A DNA stretch of 64,000 nt, from positions 124,001 through 188,000 of the forward strand of contig CAVPMU010000006.1 in NCBI GenBank assembly GCA_963706535.1, in the 5' to 3' direction. Position numbers and translations under genes: made by a program. The notes under the pieces are model-generated. The model was not told the origin of the DNA. It was given only the letters and a program-made list of their open reading frames with translations, and ran no database searches. The DNA is from RPQJ01 sp963706535 (GTDB lineage: Bacteria > Pseudomonadota > Gammaproteobacteria > Steroidobacterales > Steroidobacteraceae). Positions within the stretch are counted from its first letter, which is position 1, and each line of letters begins with the position of its first letter. Positions 46,310 to 54,492 of the stretch are shown piece after piece.

Positions 46310-46501
46310 ATGCGCACCAACATAGTTATCGACGACAAGCTCATCGCCGAGGCGATGAAGCTCTCGGGGGCGCGTACCAAGCGCGAGGCCGTGGAGGAGA
46401 GTTTGCGTCTCATGGTTCGGCTGAAACGCCAGGAGCGCATCCGCGGTGCACGCGGCAAGCTCCCATGGACCGGCGACCTGGACGCGATGCGGCGCGACTG
46501 A
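46310..46501 (+). CDS. vapB: VapB-type antitoxin (ribbon-helix-helix)
   Basis: A 63-residue protein. MRTNIVIDDKLIAEAMKLSG then TKREAVEESLRLMVRLKRQ is the VapB/ribbon-helix-helix signature of type II antitoxins. The C-terminus (GKLPWTGDLDAMRRD) matches the toxin-groove-binding tail. It is 15 bases upstream of its toxin gene. Confidence 0.92.
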   Translation: MRTNIVIDDKLIAEAMKLSGARTKREAVEESLRLMVRLKRQERIRGARGKLPWTGDLDAMRRD

Positions 46502-46516
46502 AGCGAAGGGGCGCCG

Positions 46517-46912
46517 ATGATCGTCGTGGATACATCCGTATGGGTCGATTACTTCAACGGCGTACCTACGGCCCAGGCCCGGCTGCTTGACGAACTCCTG
46601 GGCCAACGGGTCCTTGCGATCGGCGACCTGATCCTGGCGGAGCTGTTGCAGGGATTTGCGACGGATGCAGATGCGAGACGCGCGCTGCAGTTGCTGGACC
46701 CGCTGGACTTCCTCGAGATGGCCGGCCGCGACGTAGCGATACAGTCGGCGGCCGACTACCGGCAGCTGCGTCGTCTCGGCGTCACCGTTCGCAAGACGAT
46801 GGACATGCTGATCGGCACGTACTGCCGGATGCATGGCCACGAATTGCTGCACAACGACCGCGACTTCGACCTGCTCGCCCGACACCTGGGTTTGAAGGTG
46901 GTTCCGGCGTGA
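46517..46912 (+). CDS. vapC: VapC-type PIN-domain toxin
   Basis: A 131-residue PIN-domain ribonuclease. Catalytic acidic residues are in MIVVDTSVWVDYFNG, in DLILAELLQGF, in TVRKTMDMLIGTYC and in LLHNDRDFDLLARHLGL. These fit the VapC family fully. It forms a complete module with the VapB-type gene upstream and ends 9 bases before the oppositely oriented M20 peptidase gene. Confidence 0.93.
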   Translation: MIVVDTSVWVDYFNGVPTAQARLLDELLGQRVLAIGDLILAELLQGFATDADARRALQLLDPLDFLEMAGRDVAIQSAADYRQLRRLGVTVRKTMDMLIGTYCRMHGHELLHNDRDFDLLARHLGLKVVPA

Positions 46913-46921
46913 TCGCCGCGT

Positions 46922-48451
46922 TTACGCCAGCGCGTACAGGTAATCGACGTAGGACTTCACCGCCGCGTCGAACCCCGTGACCTTCGGGTTGCGCGACTCG
47001 ATCAGGAAGTACTCGTCCGGCGCGTGCTGGCGGGCGCCGTGGCCGAGGCCGAAGTGTCCCGCCGGCAGGTTGAGCGGCGCGCCCGTGAAGATGTACCCCG
47101 GCCACGAACCTGCGAGGCGCGGCCAGAACACCGGGTCCATGCCCGCATCGCGATAGACCGCGGCCTGGGCCTGGATCAGGCGTGACTCGATCGGCGTGGT
47201 GGTCGGGTCATACCCGCCGCTCACGTTGACCTCGATGTCGCCGAAGCCGCGCCTGGCGAGATGCGCCTCGAGCTTGGCGACCGTGTCGGCGAGCGTCATG
47301 TCCGGCACGAGGCGCAGGTCGAGTTTCGCGACGGCGCGGTGGGGCAGCACGGTCATGCCGCCGGGGCCGGTGTAGCCGCCGACCAGTCCCTCGATGTTTA
47401 CCGTGGGCCTCGCGCAGAGGTCCTCCAGCGCCTGCCGGAAGTTCGCATCGCGCGCAAAGCGCTGGACCGAGTAGGTGCGCTTCCAGGTCGCTTCATCGAG
47501 CCGCCGGGCTGCCACGTCGAGCAGGGCGCGGTCGGCATCGCTCATCGGTCGCGCGCGATCCAGCAGCCCGTCGATCGCCGGGTCGCCGTCCGCGCTCACG
47601 AGCGTGTTGAGCGCCTGCACGAGGTGGAAGGCCGGGCTGTCGAGCATCGCGCGCAGGCTCGAGTGCGCGTCCTTGCCGGGCCCGCGGCCCCATTTCTCGC
47701 CGGTCGAGACCAGTTCGAGCTCGACGACGCCCTTGGCGCCGAGGTTGATGGTGATGTTGCCGTCGAGGCCCTGCGTGGCGTGCGGCATGAAGACGCCTTC
47801 GGTGCGGGCGAGGCGCGCGGCCGGCTCCGGGGCGCGCACCACCTGCGCGAAATGCGGCGAGCCGATTTCTTCCTCGCCTTCCGCGACCAGCACGAGGTTG
47901 ACGGGCAGCTTGCGTCCCGCGGCGCGGAACGCGTGGAGCGCAGAGAGGAAGGCGACCTGCGGTCCCTTCTGGTTGGCCGCGCCGCGACCCATCACGGCCT
48001 TGCCGAGTTCGGGCAGGTCCACGAGTCGCGCTTCCCACGGCGGCGAGGCCCATTCGTCGGGATTCGCCTGCTTCACGTCGTACATGAAGTAGACGCCGAT
48101 CGTGCGCTTCGCGCCGGCGTCGAGTGTCGCGAACACGCCGGGCAGGCCGTCGGTCGCCATCGGCTCGGCGCGCTGGAAGCCCGCGTCCCGCAGCAGCCGC
48201 ACCATGTGCGCCGGGCCTTCCTTGATGCCGCGCTGCTCGGCCGCGATCGTCGGATTGCGGATCCAGTCCTGCAGGCGCTGCACGTTCTCGTCGTGGCGCC
48301 GCTCGATTTCGCGGTAGATCGGCGCTCGCTCGCGGGCGGCCTTGCCCGCGGACTTGGTCGGCGAGGTGGCGTGGCCGAGGCGGCTGGTCGCCAGCACGAG
48401 GCCTGCGGCGGAGGCTTTCAGCATGAAATCGCGACGGTCGAAATCGGTCAT
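46922..48451 (-). CDS. M20-family metallopeptidase with Tat signal
   Basis: Zn-dependent exopeptidase/dipeptidase-like protein of 509 residues from the ATG at 48451. The N-terminus DRRDFMLKASAAGLVLATSRLG is a twin-arginine signal, so it should be exported folded to the periplasm. The M20 core is present: an atypical first metal motif (VYFMYDVKQANPDEW, where many members have HxDV), GRGAANQKGPQVAFLSAL, EGEEEIGSPHF and the dimerisation-domain GGYTGPGG. The C-terminal half has AGSWPGYIFTGAPLNLPAGHFGLGHGARQHAPDEYF. The substrate is unknown. ATG 48466 is an alternative start. Confidence 0.85.
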   Translation of the reverse strand: MTDFDRRDFMLKASAAGLVLATSRLGHATSPTKSAGKAARERAPIYREIERRHDENVQRLQDWIRNPTIAAEQRGIKEGPAHMVRLLRDAGFQRAEPMATDGLPGVFATLDAGAKRTIGVYFMYDVKQANPDEWASPPWEARLVDLPELGKAVMGRGAANQKGPQVAFLSALHAFRAAGRKLPVNLVLVAEGEEEIGSPHFAQVVRAPEPAARLARTEGVFMPHATQGLDGNITINLGAKGVVELELVSTGEKWGRGPGKDAHSSLRAMLDSPAFHLVQALNTLVSADGDPAIDGLLDRARPMSDADRALLDVAARRLDEATWKRTYSVQRFARDANFRQALEDLCARPTVNIEGLVGGYTGPGGMTVLPHRAVAKLDLRLVPDMTLADTVAKLEAHLARRGFGDIEVNVSGGYDPTTTPIESRLIQAQAAVYRDAGMDPVFWPRLAGSWPGYIFTGAPLNLPAGHFGLGHGARQHAPDEYFLIESRNPKVTGFDAAVKSYVDYLYALA

Positions 48452-48516
48452 GGAGTGGTCCGGCATGTGGGGGGTCGAACCGGGGATGCTAAGCCATGCG
48501 GGTGCAGGCGAGAAAC

Positions 48517-48539
48517 TGCACGTTCACGACAGATATTCG
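48517..48539. repeat. 23-bp motif, copy 2 (upstream of the DUF222-HNH gene)
   Basis: TGCACGTTCACGACAGATAT followed by TCG, matching 45335-45357 at 21 of 23 positions. It lies 65 bases before the HNH gene, where a promoter or regulator-binding site would be expected. Confidence 0.6.
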
Positions 48540-48604
48540 CGATGACATCGTCGTGGAGGCCGTTAGAGTACTGGATATAGCCACAGGCAACGGAGTGCCG
48601 GGCC

Positions 48605-49873
48605 ATGGACGAGGTTGCAGGCGGGATACCGACGCCGGAACTCGAGGCGCGCATCACCGAACTCGCCGGGCGCCTGCATGCGGCGGATCGCCGCTGGCTG
48701 GGGCTCGTCGTCGAGTTCGACCGACGCGAGGGCTGGGCCGAGGCGCTCATGCCCTCGTGCGCCCACTGGCTCAACTGGAAATGCGGCCTCGACCTCGGCA
48801 CGGCCCGCGAAAAGCTCCGCGTCGCCCATGCGCTCGAGGGCCTGCCGGCGGTCGCCGCGGCCATGGAGCGCGGCGAACTCAGCTACTCCAAGGTGCGTGC
48901 CATCACGCGCATCGCTACGCCAGCAAACGAGCAGGTGCTGCTCACGGCGGCGCTGCACAGCACCGCGCACCACGTCGAACTGCTGGTGCGCCAGTTCCGC
49001 CGTGGCCAGGAGTCGCAGGAGGTTTCCCGGGAGGCCCTGCAGTACGCGAACCGACGGCTCACCTGGTCCTACGACGAGGCCGGATCGCTGAACCTGCGCG
49101 TGTGCGTTCCCGCGGAATCGGGTTCTCTGCTGCTGCGGGCACTGGAGGCGGCGCTGGTGGATATCCCCATGCCGGACGCTTCCGCGGAAACGTCGCCGCC
49201 GCCTGGGGGCGACGATTCAGCCGAAACGTCCTCTCGCCTGGTGAACGGCGGTGACCGTGCAGCAAGGCGAGCCGACGCCTTGCTGGTGCTCGCGGAGAGC
49301 TACCTCAAGCACGGGCTCGAGGCGCTGAACGGAGGCGAGCGCCACAGCATCGTGGTGCACGTCGATGCCGCCGCGCTGAACCCGGCCGTCCACGGCCGCT
49401 GCGAACTCGAGGACGGCCCGTCGCTCACGGTGGAAACCGCACGTCGCCTCGCGTGCGACGCGAGCGTGGTGACGATCACCGTGGACGAGGGGGGCGAGCC
49501 GCTGGACGTCGGCCGCAAGACCCGCAGCATCCCGCCCGCACTGCGTCGCGCGCTCGAGGCCCGCGACCGTGGCTGCGTGTTCCCGGGCTGCACCCGCACC
49601 CGGCATGTCGACGGCCACCACATCCAGCACTGGGCCGACGGCGGCGACACGAAGCTCGCGAACCTCGTGACGCTTTGCCGCTTCCACCACCGTGCGGTGC
49701 ACGAAGGTGGCGTCCGGGTCGAGCGGCTGGGCGACGGCGCATGGCGGTTCACGCGGCCCGACGGTCGGGTACTGGAATCCGTGGCCCCGGGGCATACCCG
49801 GCCGCTGGGAGGCGCCTGGGCCGTCGACGTCGACATGCCTGGCGAGCGCGTGCCGGTTTCCGCGGAAGCGTAA
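48605..49873 (+). CDS. DUF222 domain-containing HNH endonuclease
   Basis: A 422-residue protein with an N-terminal DUF222 (13E12-like) helical region: AHWLNWKCGLDLGTAREKLRVAHAL and GELSYSKVRAITRIA are characteristic. The C-terminal HNH nuclease motif is CVFPGCTRTRHVDGHHIQHWADGG then LVTLCRFHHRAVHEGG (about 322-370). Such genes occur in many copies in actinobacteria and some gammaproteobacteria and are suspected mobile or homing-type elements; their biological role is not established. The ATG at 48605 is 65 bases after the 23-bp motif. It stands alone between a peptidase gene and a toxin-antitoxin pair. Confidence 0.92.
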   Translation: MDEVAGGIPTPELEARITELAGRLHAADRRWLGLVVEFDRREGWAEALMPSCAHWLNWKCGLDLGTAREKLRVAHALEGLPAVAAAMERGELSYSKVRAITRIATPANEQVLLTAALHSTAHHVELLVRQFRRGQESQEVSREALQYANRRLTWSYDEAGSLNLRVCVPAESGSLLLRALEAALVDIPMPDASAETSPPPGGDDSAETSSRLVNGGDRAARRADALLVLAESYLKHGLEALNGGERHSIVVHVDAAALNPAVHGRCELEDGPSLTVETARRLACDASVVTITVDEGGEPLDVGRKTRSIPPALRRALEARDRGCVFPGCTRTRHVDGHHIQHWADGGDTKLANLVTLCRFHHRAVHEGGVRVERLGDGAWRFTRPDGRVLESVAPGHTRPLGGAWAVDVDMPGERVPVSAEA

Positions 49874-49918
49874 GGCCCCGGGGAAGGTCGCAGGGAAATG
49901 CCCTTACAATGCCGGTTC

Positions 49919-50338
49919 ATGGACACAGCGCCGGCAGAGCAACGGCTGGAGCGCGCCCGGGCGATGATCCTGGACGCCCTGCCGGGGCTGCTTGCGATTT
50001 ATGTATTCGGCAGCACCGCGCTGGGACAGGCGAGCGAGGAGTCCGACCTCGACCTCGCGGTGCTCGGCAAGGAGCCCGTGTCGCCAATTCGCCTCTACGA
50101 CCTGGCGCGGAGCATGGAGTCCCAGCTTGGCATCGATGTCGACCTGGTCGACCTCCTGACGGCTTCGACGGTGCTGAAGCGTGAGGTGGTCGCTCTCGGC
50201 CGAGTCATTCATAGCGGTGATGCCGACGCTGTGTTCGATTTCGAAGGTCGCAGCCTTGCCGAATTCGGCCGTTATCTCGAAGACTTCGCACCGCTTCTGC
50301 AGGCGGTCCGTGAAACCGGCAAGGCGTATGACCCATGA
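49919..50338 (+). CDS. mntA: MntA-type nucleotidyltransferase antitoxin
   Basis: A 139-residue minimal nucleotidyltransferase. The catalytic motif GSTALGQASEESDLDLAV has the G-S-x10-D-x-D pattern, with a third acidic position in GIDVDLVDL. MntA-family proteins AMPylate the active-site tyrosine of HepT toxins and so neutralise them. The partner gene overlaps by 4 bases. The ATG at 49919 is used; ATG 49898 would add 7 residues and has AGGG nearby. Confidence 0.9.
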   Translation: MDTAPAEQRLERARAMILDALPGLLAIYVFGSTALGQASEESDLDLAVLGKEPVSPIRLYDLARSMESQLGIDVDLVDLLTASTVLKREVVALGRVIHSGDADAVFDFEGRSLAEFGRYLEDFAPLLQAVRETGKAYDP

Positions 50339-50745
50339 CCGCAATTGACCTTGCGAAGGTGGCCTCCATCCAGCGCAGCGTACGCAGGGCGAGGGACGAA
50401 CTTGCGGCCGCCGGCTCACAACTCTCCAGCGACCTGACCCGGCAGGATGCTTCGATCCTGAATGTGCTCCGTGCATGTGAGACGGCAATCGACCTGGCAC
50501 AGATACTGGTGCGCGAGCGTCGCCTGGGTGTGCCACAGTCGAACCGCGATGTTTTTCAGTTACTTGCTGACGCAGGCTTGGTGTCCGAGGATCTTTCGAA
50601 ACGGCTGCAGCAGATGGTTGGATTTCGCAATGTAGCCGTCCACCGGTACCGCGACCTCGATCTAGAGATATTGGTCCACGTAGTCCGCCAAGACCTTGAT
50701 GATCTGTTGCGATTCTCGGAACTTGTGGCTCGGCTGGACCGATAG
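50335..50745 (+). CDS. hepT: HepT-type toxin ribonuclease (HEPN domain)
   Basis: A 136-residue all-helical HEPN protein. The catalytic motif RNVAVHRY fits R-x4-H-x-Y, where the tyrosine is the AMPylation target of MntA. ILNVLRACETAIDLAQILVRERRLGVPQSNRDVFQLL is typical of the HepT family. The ATG overlaps the mntA stop (ATGA). The end lies in an AT-rich region before ugd. Confidence 0.92.
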   Translation: MTAIDLAKVASIQRSVRRARDELAAAGSQLSSDLTRQDASILNVLRACETAIDLAQILVRERRLGVPQSNRDVFQLLADAGLVSEDLSKRLQQMVGFRNVAVHRYRDLDLEILVHVVRQDLDDLLRFSELVARLDR

Positions 50746-50787
50746 CGCTCTGCTAGAATCCACCTGAAGTGCGCGCGATCCGCACAA

Positions 50788-50806
50788 GATTAAATATAAT
50801 TTAATC
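50788..50806. promoter_or_regulatory. AT-rich palindrome upstream of ugd
   Basis: GATTAAATATAATTTAATC has 7-bp inverted arms (GATTAAA/TTTAATC) around TATAA, 12 bases before the ugd GTG. It contains TATAAT (50795-50800), so it may combine a -10 box with an operator. It stands out in otherwise GC-rich DNA. Confidence 0.5.
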
Positions 50807-50818
50807 AAAGGCTTATAA

Positions 50819-52156
50819 GTGAAAGTTACAGTATTCGGTTCGGGATACGTGGGCCTGGTCACGGGCGCCTGCTTTGCGGAGGCCGGCAACAACGTGGTCT
50901 GCGTGGACATCGACGCGGCCAAGGTCGCGCGCCTGCAGCAGGGCGAGATCCCGATCCACGAGCCGGGTCTCGACGCGATCGTGAAGCGCAATCACGAGAA
51001 GGGCCGCTTGGAGTTCACCACCAGCGCCGAGGAGGGCATCGCCCACGGCCTGTTCCAGTTCATCGCGGTCGGCACGCCTCCGGAGGAAGACGGCTCGGCC
51101 GACCTCTCGCACGTGCTGACGGTCGCGGAGACGATCGGCCGCCACATGACGGACTACCGCGTGGTGGTCGACAAGTCGACGGTCCCGGTCGGCACCGCGG
51201 ACAAGGTCCGCGAGCGCATCGAGCAGACGCTCGGCGAGCGTGGCGTGAAGGTCGAGTTCGACGTGGTGTCGAACCCCGAGTTCCTCAAGGAAGGCGCGGC
51301 GGTCGCGGACTTCATGAAGCCGGACCGCGTGATCGTCGGCACGGAGAACCCGCGCACGGCGGAGCTCCTGAAGACGCTCTACGACCCCTTCACGCGCAAC
51401 CACGAGCGCATGATCGTCATGGACGTGCGCTCGGCGGAGCTGACCAAGTACGCCGCGAACGCGATGCTCGCGACCAAGATCAGCTTCATGAACGAGATCG
51501 CGAACCTCGCCGAGCGCATGGGCGCGGACATCGAGCGGGTGCGCGTCGGCATCGGCTCCGACCCCCGCATCGGCTACAGCTTCATCTACCCGGGCGCGGG
51601 CTACGGCGGCTCGTGCTTCCCGAAGGACGTGAAGGCGCTGGTGCACAGCGCGGGCGAATACGAGTTCGACGCCGAGCTGCTGAAATCGGTGGAGGGCGTC
51701 AACGAGCGCCAGAAGCAGCTGCTGTTCCGCAAGATCGACGCGTATTTCAAGGGCGAGCTGAAGGGCAAGACCATCGCGGTGTGGGGACTCGCCTTCAAGC
51801 CGAACACGGACGACATGCGCGAGGCGCCGGCCCGCGACCTGATGGAGGGGCTGTGGGCCGCCGGCGCGAGGGTACGCGCCTACGACCCGGTCGCGATGGG
51901 CGAGGCGCGCCGCATCTACGGCGACCGCCCCGACCTCGAGCTCGTGGAGCACGCGGGCGACGCGCTCGCGGGCGCCGACGCGCTCACGATCGTCACGGAA
52001 TGGCAGGAATTCCGCAGCCCGGACTTCGATGCCATCCGCGACGCACTGCGCCACCCGGTAATCTTCGACGGCCGCAACCTCTACGAGCCCGCACTGGTGA
52101 AGAGCTTCGGCCTCGAGTACCACGGCATCGGCCGCGGGGAGCGGCTGGTCGTGTGA
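50819..52156 (+). CDS. ugd: UDP-glucose 6-dehydrogenase
   Basis: Oxidises UDP-glucose to UDP-glucuronate. It has 445 residues. The NAD motif is VFGSGYVGLVTGACFAE at about 5-21, with DKSTVPVGTA, NPEFLKEGAAV and KYAANAMLATKISFMNE. The active-site cysteine is Cys266 in YGGSCFPKDVKAL. The C-terminal NDP domain has WGLAFKPNTDDMREAPA. The GTG start lies in an AT-rich leader. The product could feed the UDP-glucuronate 4-epimerase at 22687 and acidic surface polysaccharides. Confidence 0.96.
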   Translation: MKVTVFGSGYVGLVTGACFAEAGNNVVCVDIDAAKVARLQQGEIPIHEPGLDAIVKRNHEKGRLEFTTSAEEGIAHGLFQFIAVGTPPEEDGSADLSHVLTVAETIGRHMTDYRVVVDKSTVPVGTADKVRERIEQTLGERGVKVEFDVVSNPEFLKEGAAVADFMKPDRVIVGTENPRTAELLKTLYDPFTRNHERMIVMDVRSAELTKYAANAMLATKISFMNEIANLAERMGADIERVRVGIGSDPRIGYSFIYPGAGYGGSCFPKDVKALVHSAGEYEFDAELLKSVEGVNERQKQLLFRKIDAYFKGELKGKTIAVWGLAFKPNTDDMREAPARDLMEGLWAAGARVRAYDPVAMGEARRIYGDRPDLELVEHAGDALAGADALTIVTEWQEFRSPDFDAIRDALRHPVIFDGRNLYEPALVKSFGLEYHGIGRGERLVV

Positions 52157-52175
52157 CGCGGCCACGCATGCACCC

Positions 52176-53945
52176 GTGAACTTCGAGATCATCGCCACGC
52201 TGGCCATCGTCGCAGCGGTCCTCGGGCTGCTCACGCTGACCACCATCGCGACGGACGTCGTCCTCGTGGGCGCGATGATCACGGTCACCATCCTCGGCAT
52301 CCTGGGCCCGGACGAGGCCCTCAGGGGCTTCGCGAACCCGGGAGTCATGACCATCGCCGCGCTCTACATCGTGGTGGCGGGCCTGCGCGAGACCGGTGCG
52401 ATGTCGTGGATCTCGCGCTGGGTGCTCGGCCGGCCGCGCACGTTCGGCATCGCGCAGTCGAAGCTGATGCTGGTGACGGGGGCGCTGAGCACGGTCATCA
52501 ACAACACGCCGGTCGTCGCGCTCTTCATCCCGATCGCGCAGGAGTGGTCGTCGCGCTACGGCTTCTCGATCTCGAAGCTGCTGCTGCCGATGAACCACAT
52601 CGTGATCCTCGCGGGCATGTGCACCCTGATCGGCACCAGCACCAACCTCGTCGTGAACAGCCTGCTGCTCAAGGCCGTGCCCGACGCGGGCCTCGGCCTG
52701 TGGGACCTGGCCTGGGTCGGCGTACCGCTCACCATCATCGGTTTCGTGTACATCATGGCCTTCGGACGCAGGCTGCTGCCGGACCGCCAGGGCGCCGTCG
52801 AGCAGTTGCAGAACGCGCGTGAGTACTCGGTGGAGGCGCGCGTGGTGCCGAACGGCCCGCTGGTCGGCCGCACCATCGCCGAGGTCGGGCTGCGCGGCAT
52901 GAAGAACGCCTATGTGCTCGAGATCCAGCGCGGCGATCGACTCATCGCGGCAGTCGGCCCCGACGAGCAGCTGCAGGCGAACGACCGCGTCACCTTCGTG
53001 GGCGTCGTCGATGCCGTGAACGAGCTGCGGCGCATCCCGGGCCTGCTGGTGGCCGAGGACCAGCGCTACCAGCTCGACCTGCGCCACTCGCAGCGCTGCC
53101 TCGTCGAGCTGGTGCTGGCCCCGTCCTTCCCGATGCTCGGCCGCACGGTGAAGGAAGCCGAATTCCGCGGCAACTACAACGCCGCGATCGTCTCGATCTC
53201 GCGCGACGGTGCCCGGCTCGAAGGCAAGCTCGGCGACGTCACGCTGCACGCCGGCGACACGCTGCTGGTGGAGTCGGACGAGGGTTTCGTCGAGCGGCAC
53301 AAGTACAACCGCGACTTCCTGCTGGTGAGTCCGCTGCGCGACTCCGCGCCGCCGGACTTCCGGCGCGCTCCCGTCGCCGCCGCGATCCTGCTCGCCATGA
53401 TCGTGCTCGCCACGCTCGAGGTGATCCCGCTCTTCGAGGCCTCGTTCATTGCGGCGGGCCTCATGGTCGCGACCGGCTGCCTCACGCTGCGCCTCGCCCG
53501 CGACAGCATCGAATACCCCGTGGTGGTCGGCATCGCGGCCTCGTTCGCGCTCGGCGCCGCGCTCACCGAGTCCGGCGCCGCGGAGATCATCGCCAACGGC
53601 ATCGGCAGCCTCGCCGGCACCGACCCGTTCTGGGCACTGTGCGTGCTCTACGTCGTCACCGTGATCGTCACGGAGCTCATCACCAACAACGCCGCGGGCG
53701 TGGTGATGTTCCCGATCGCGATGGCGGTCGCCGAGGGCACCGGCGCGAACTTCCTGCCATTCGTGGTCGCCGTGATGATCGGCGCCTCCGCGGGCTTCAT
53801 CACGCCCATCGGCTACCAGACCAACCTCATGGTCTACGGCCCCGGTGGCTACCGCTGGATGGACTACGTGCGGTTCGGCGTGCCGCTGAGCGTGGTGGTG
53901 GGCATCGCGGCGGTGGTGCTGGTGCCGCGGGTATGGCCCTTCTAG
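52176..53945 (+). CDS. SLC13/DASS-family permease with TrkA-C domains
   Basis: A 589-residue inner-membrane transporter. Two blocks of hydrophobic helices (about 5-200 and 400-585) flank a soluble region with two RCK/TrkA-C domains (for example ARVVPNGPLVGRTIAEVGLR and LVLAPSFPMLGRTVKEAEFRG). Carrier motifs are STVINNTPVVALFIPI and GTSTNLVVNS in the first half, and ELITNNAAGVVMFPIAMA and GFITPIGYQTNLMVYGPGGY in the second. The SLC13/CitMHS type transports sulfate, phosphate or dicarboxylates with sodium; the substrate is not readable. The GTG at 52176 follows ugd by 19 bases, so they may be cotranscribed. A heptamer element follows immediately. Confidence 0.9.
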   Translation: MNFEIIATLAIVAAVLGLLTLTTIATDVVLVGAMITVTILGILGPDEALRGFANPGVMTIAALYIVVAGLRETGAMSWISRWVLGRPRTFGIAQSKLMLVTGALSTVINNTPVVALFIPIAQEWSSRYGFSISKLLLPMNHIVILAGMCTLIGTSTNLVVNSLLLKAVPDAGLGLWDLAWVGVPLTIIGFVYIMAFGRRLLPDRQGAVEQLQNAREYSVEARVVPNGPLVGRTIAEVGLRGMKNAYVLEIQRGDRLIAAVGPDEQLQANDRVTFVGVVDAVNELRRIPGLLVAEDQRYQLDLRHSQRCLVELVLAPSFPMLGRTVKEAEFRGNYNAAIVSISRDGARLEGKLGDVTLHAGDTLLVESDEGFVERHKYNRDFLLVSPLRDSAPPDFRRAPVAAAILLAMIVLATLEVIPLFEASFIAAGLMVATGCLTLRLARDSIEYPVVVGIAASFALGAALTESGAAEIIANGIGSLAGTDPFWALCVLYVVTVIVTELITNNAAGVVMFPIAMAVAEGTGANFLPFVVAVMIGASAGFITPIGYQTNLMVYGPGGYRWMDYVRFGVPLSVVVGIAAVVLVPRVWPF

Positions 53946-53948
53946 GAA

Positions 53949-54486
53949 GCGGATAGAGGATAGCGGATAGCGGATAGTGGAAGAGGCTAGCGGGTCTGGC
54001 GTCGGCGTAAGCCGGCGATGACGGCGGTGAGAAGGCGGCCGATTTCTTCGGTACTGGCGACTAAAGCCAGGAATGAATCGTCGGAGAGATAGCCGAAGTC
54101 GCGTGCGAGGCGAAGCTGGGTGTCCAGCTCGGCTTGGGATCCGCGGGCTACGTGCAGGAATGCGATGAAGTCCGGGGTGGTTCGTCGGGCCGAACCTTCA
54201 GCCACGTTCGACGGTATGGATACCGCCGCGCGCCGGATCTGGGACGTCAGCCCGAACATTTCATGACGTGGAAACGTGGTCGTGGACCGATGCACTTCAG
54301 CGGCGAGATGCATCGCTTTCTGCCACACCACGAGGTCCCTGTGGTCGCCGTGTGGTCGAGCGTTCATATCGAAAGGGTAGGCCACTCGCCATCGTGATAC
54401 CGCTCGCAAATTGACCGTGAACGCTCACGAATTCCCTCTTACACTATCCGCTATCCGCTATCCGCTATCCGCTATCCGCTATCCGC
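53949..54486. mobile_element. Gene-bearing heptamer-array element 2 (GCGGATA type)
   Basis: The left arm is GCGGATA, GAGGATA, GCGGATA x2 (53949-53976). The right arm is TATCCGC x6 (54445-54486), preceded by CCCTCTTACAC. Between them lies a leftward four-helix-bundle gene, in the same arrangement as element 1 but with the other heptamer type. The edges GTGGA (left) and CTCTTACAC (right) are shared with the three mini elements at 17.6, 18.8 and 22.6 kb. Confidence 0.6.
53987..54367 (-). CDS. Four-helix-bundle protein (S23 / Avd-like), second copy
   Basis: A 126-residue paralogue of the protein at 12561. The shared core is HEMFGLTSQIRRAAVSIPSN, VAEGSARRT, FIAFLHVARGSQAELDTQL and the terminal AGLRRRQ. 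The ATG at 54367 aligns MNARPHGDHRDLVVWQKAMHL with the N-terminus of copy 1; a TTG-initiated extension is less likely. The stop codon lies 10 bases from the left GCGGATA array. Divergence between the copies indicates they are not a recent duplication. As with copy 1, no catalytic motif is visible. Confidence 0.85.
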   Translation of the reverse strand: MNARPHGDHRDLVVWQKAMHLAAEVHRSTTTFPRHEMFGLTSQIRRAAVSIPSNVAEGSARRTTPDFIAFLHVARGSQAELDTQLRLARDFGYLSDDSFLALVASTEEIGRLLTAVIAGLRRRQTR

Positions 54487-54492
54487 TTCACC

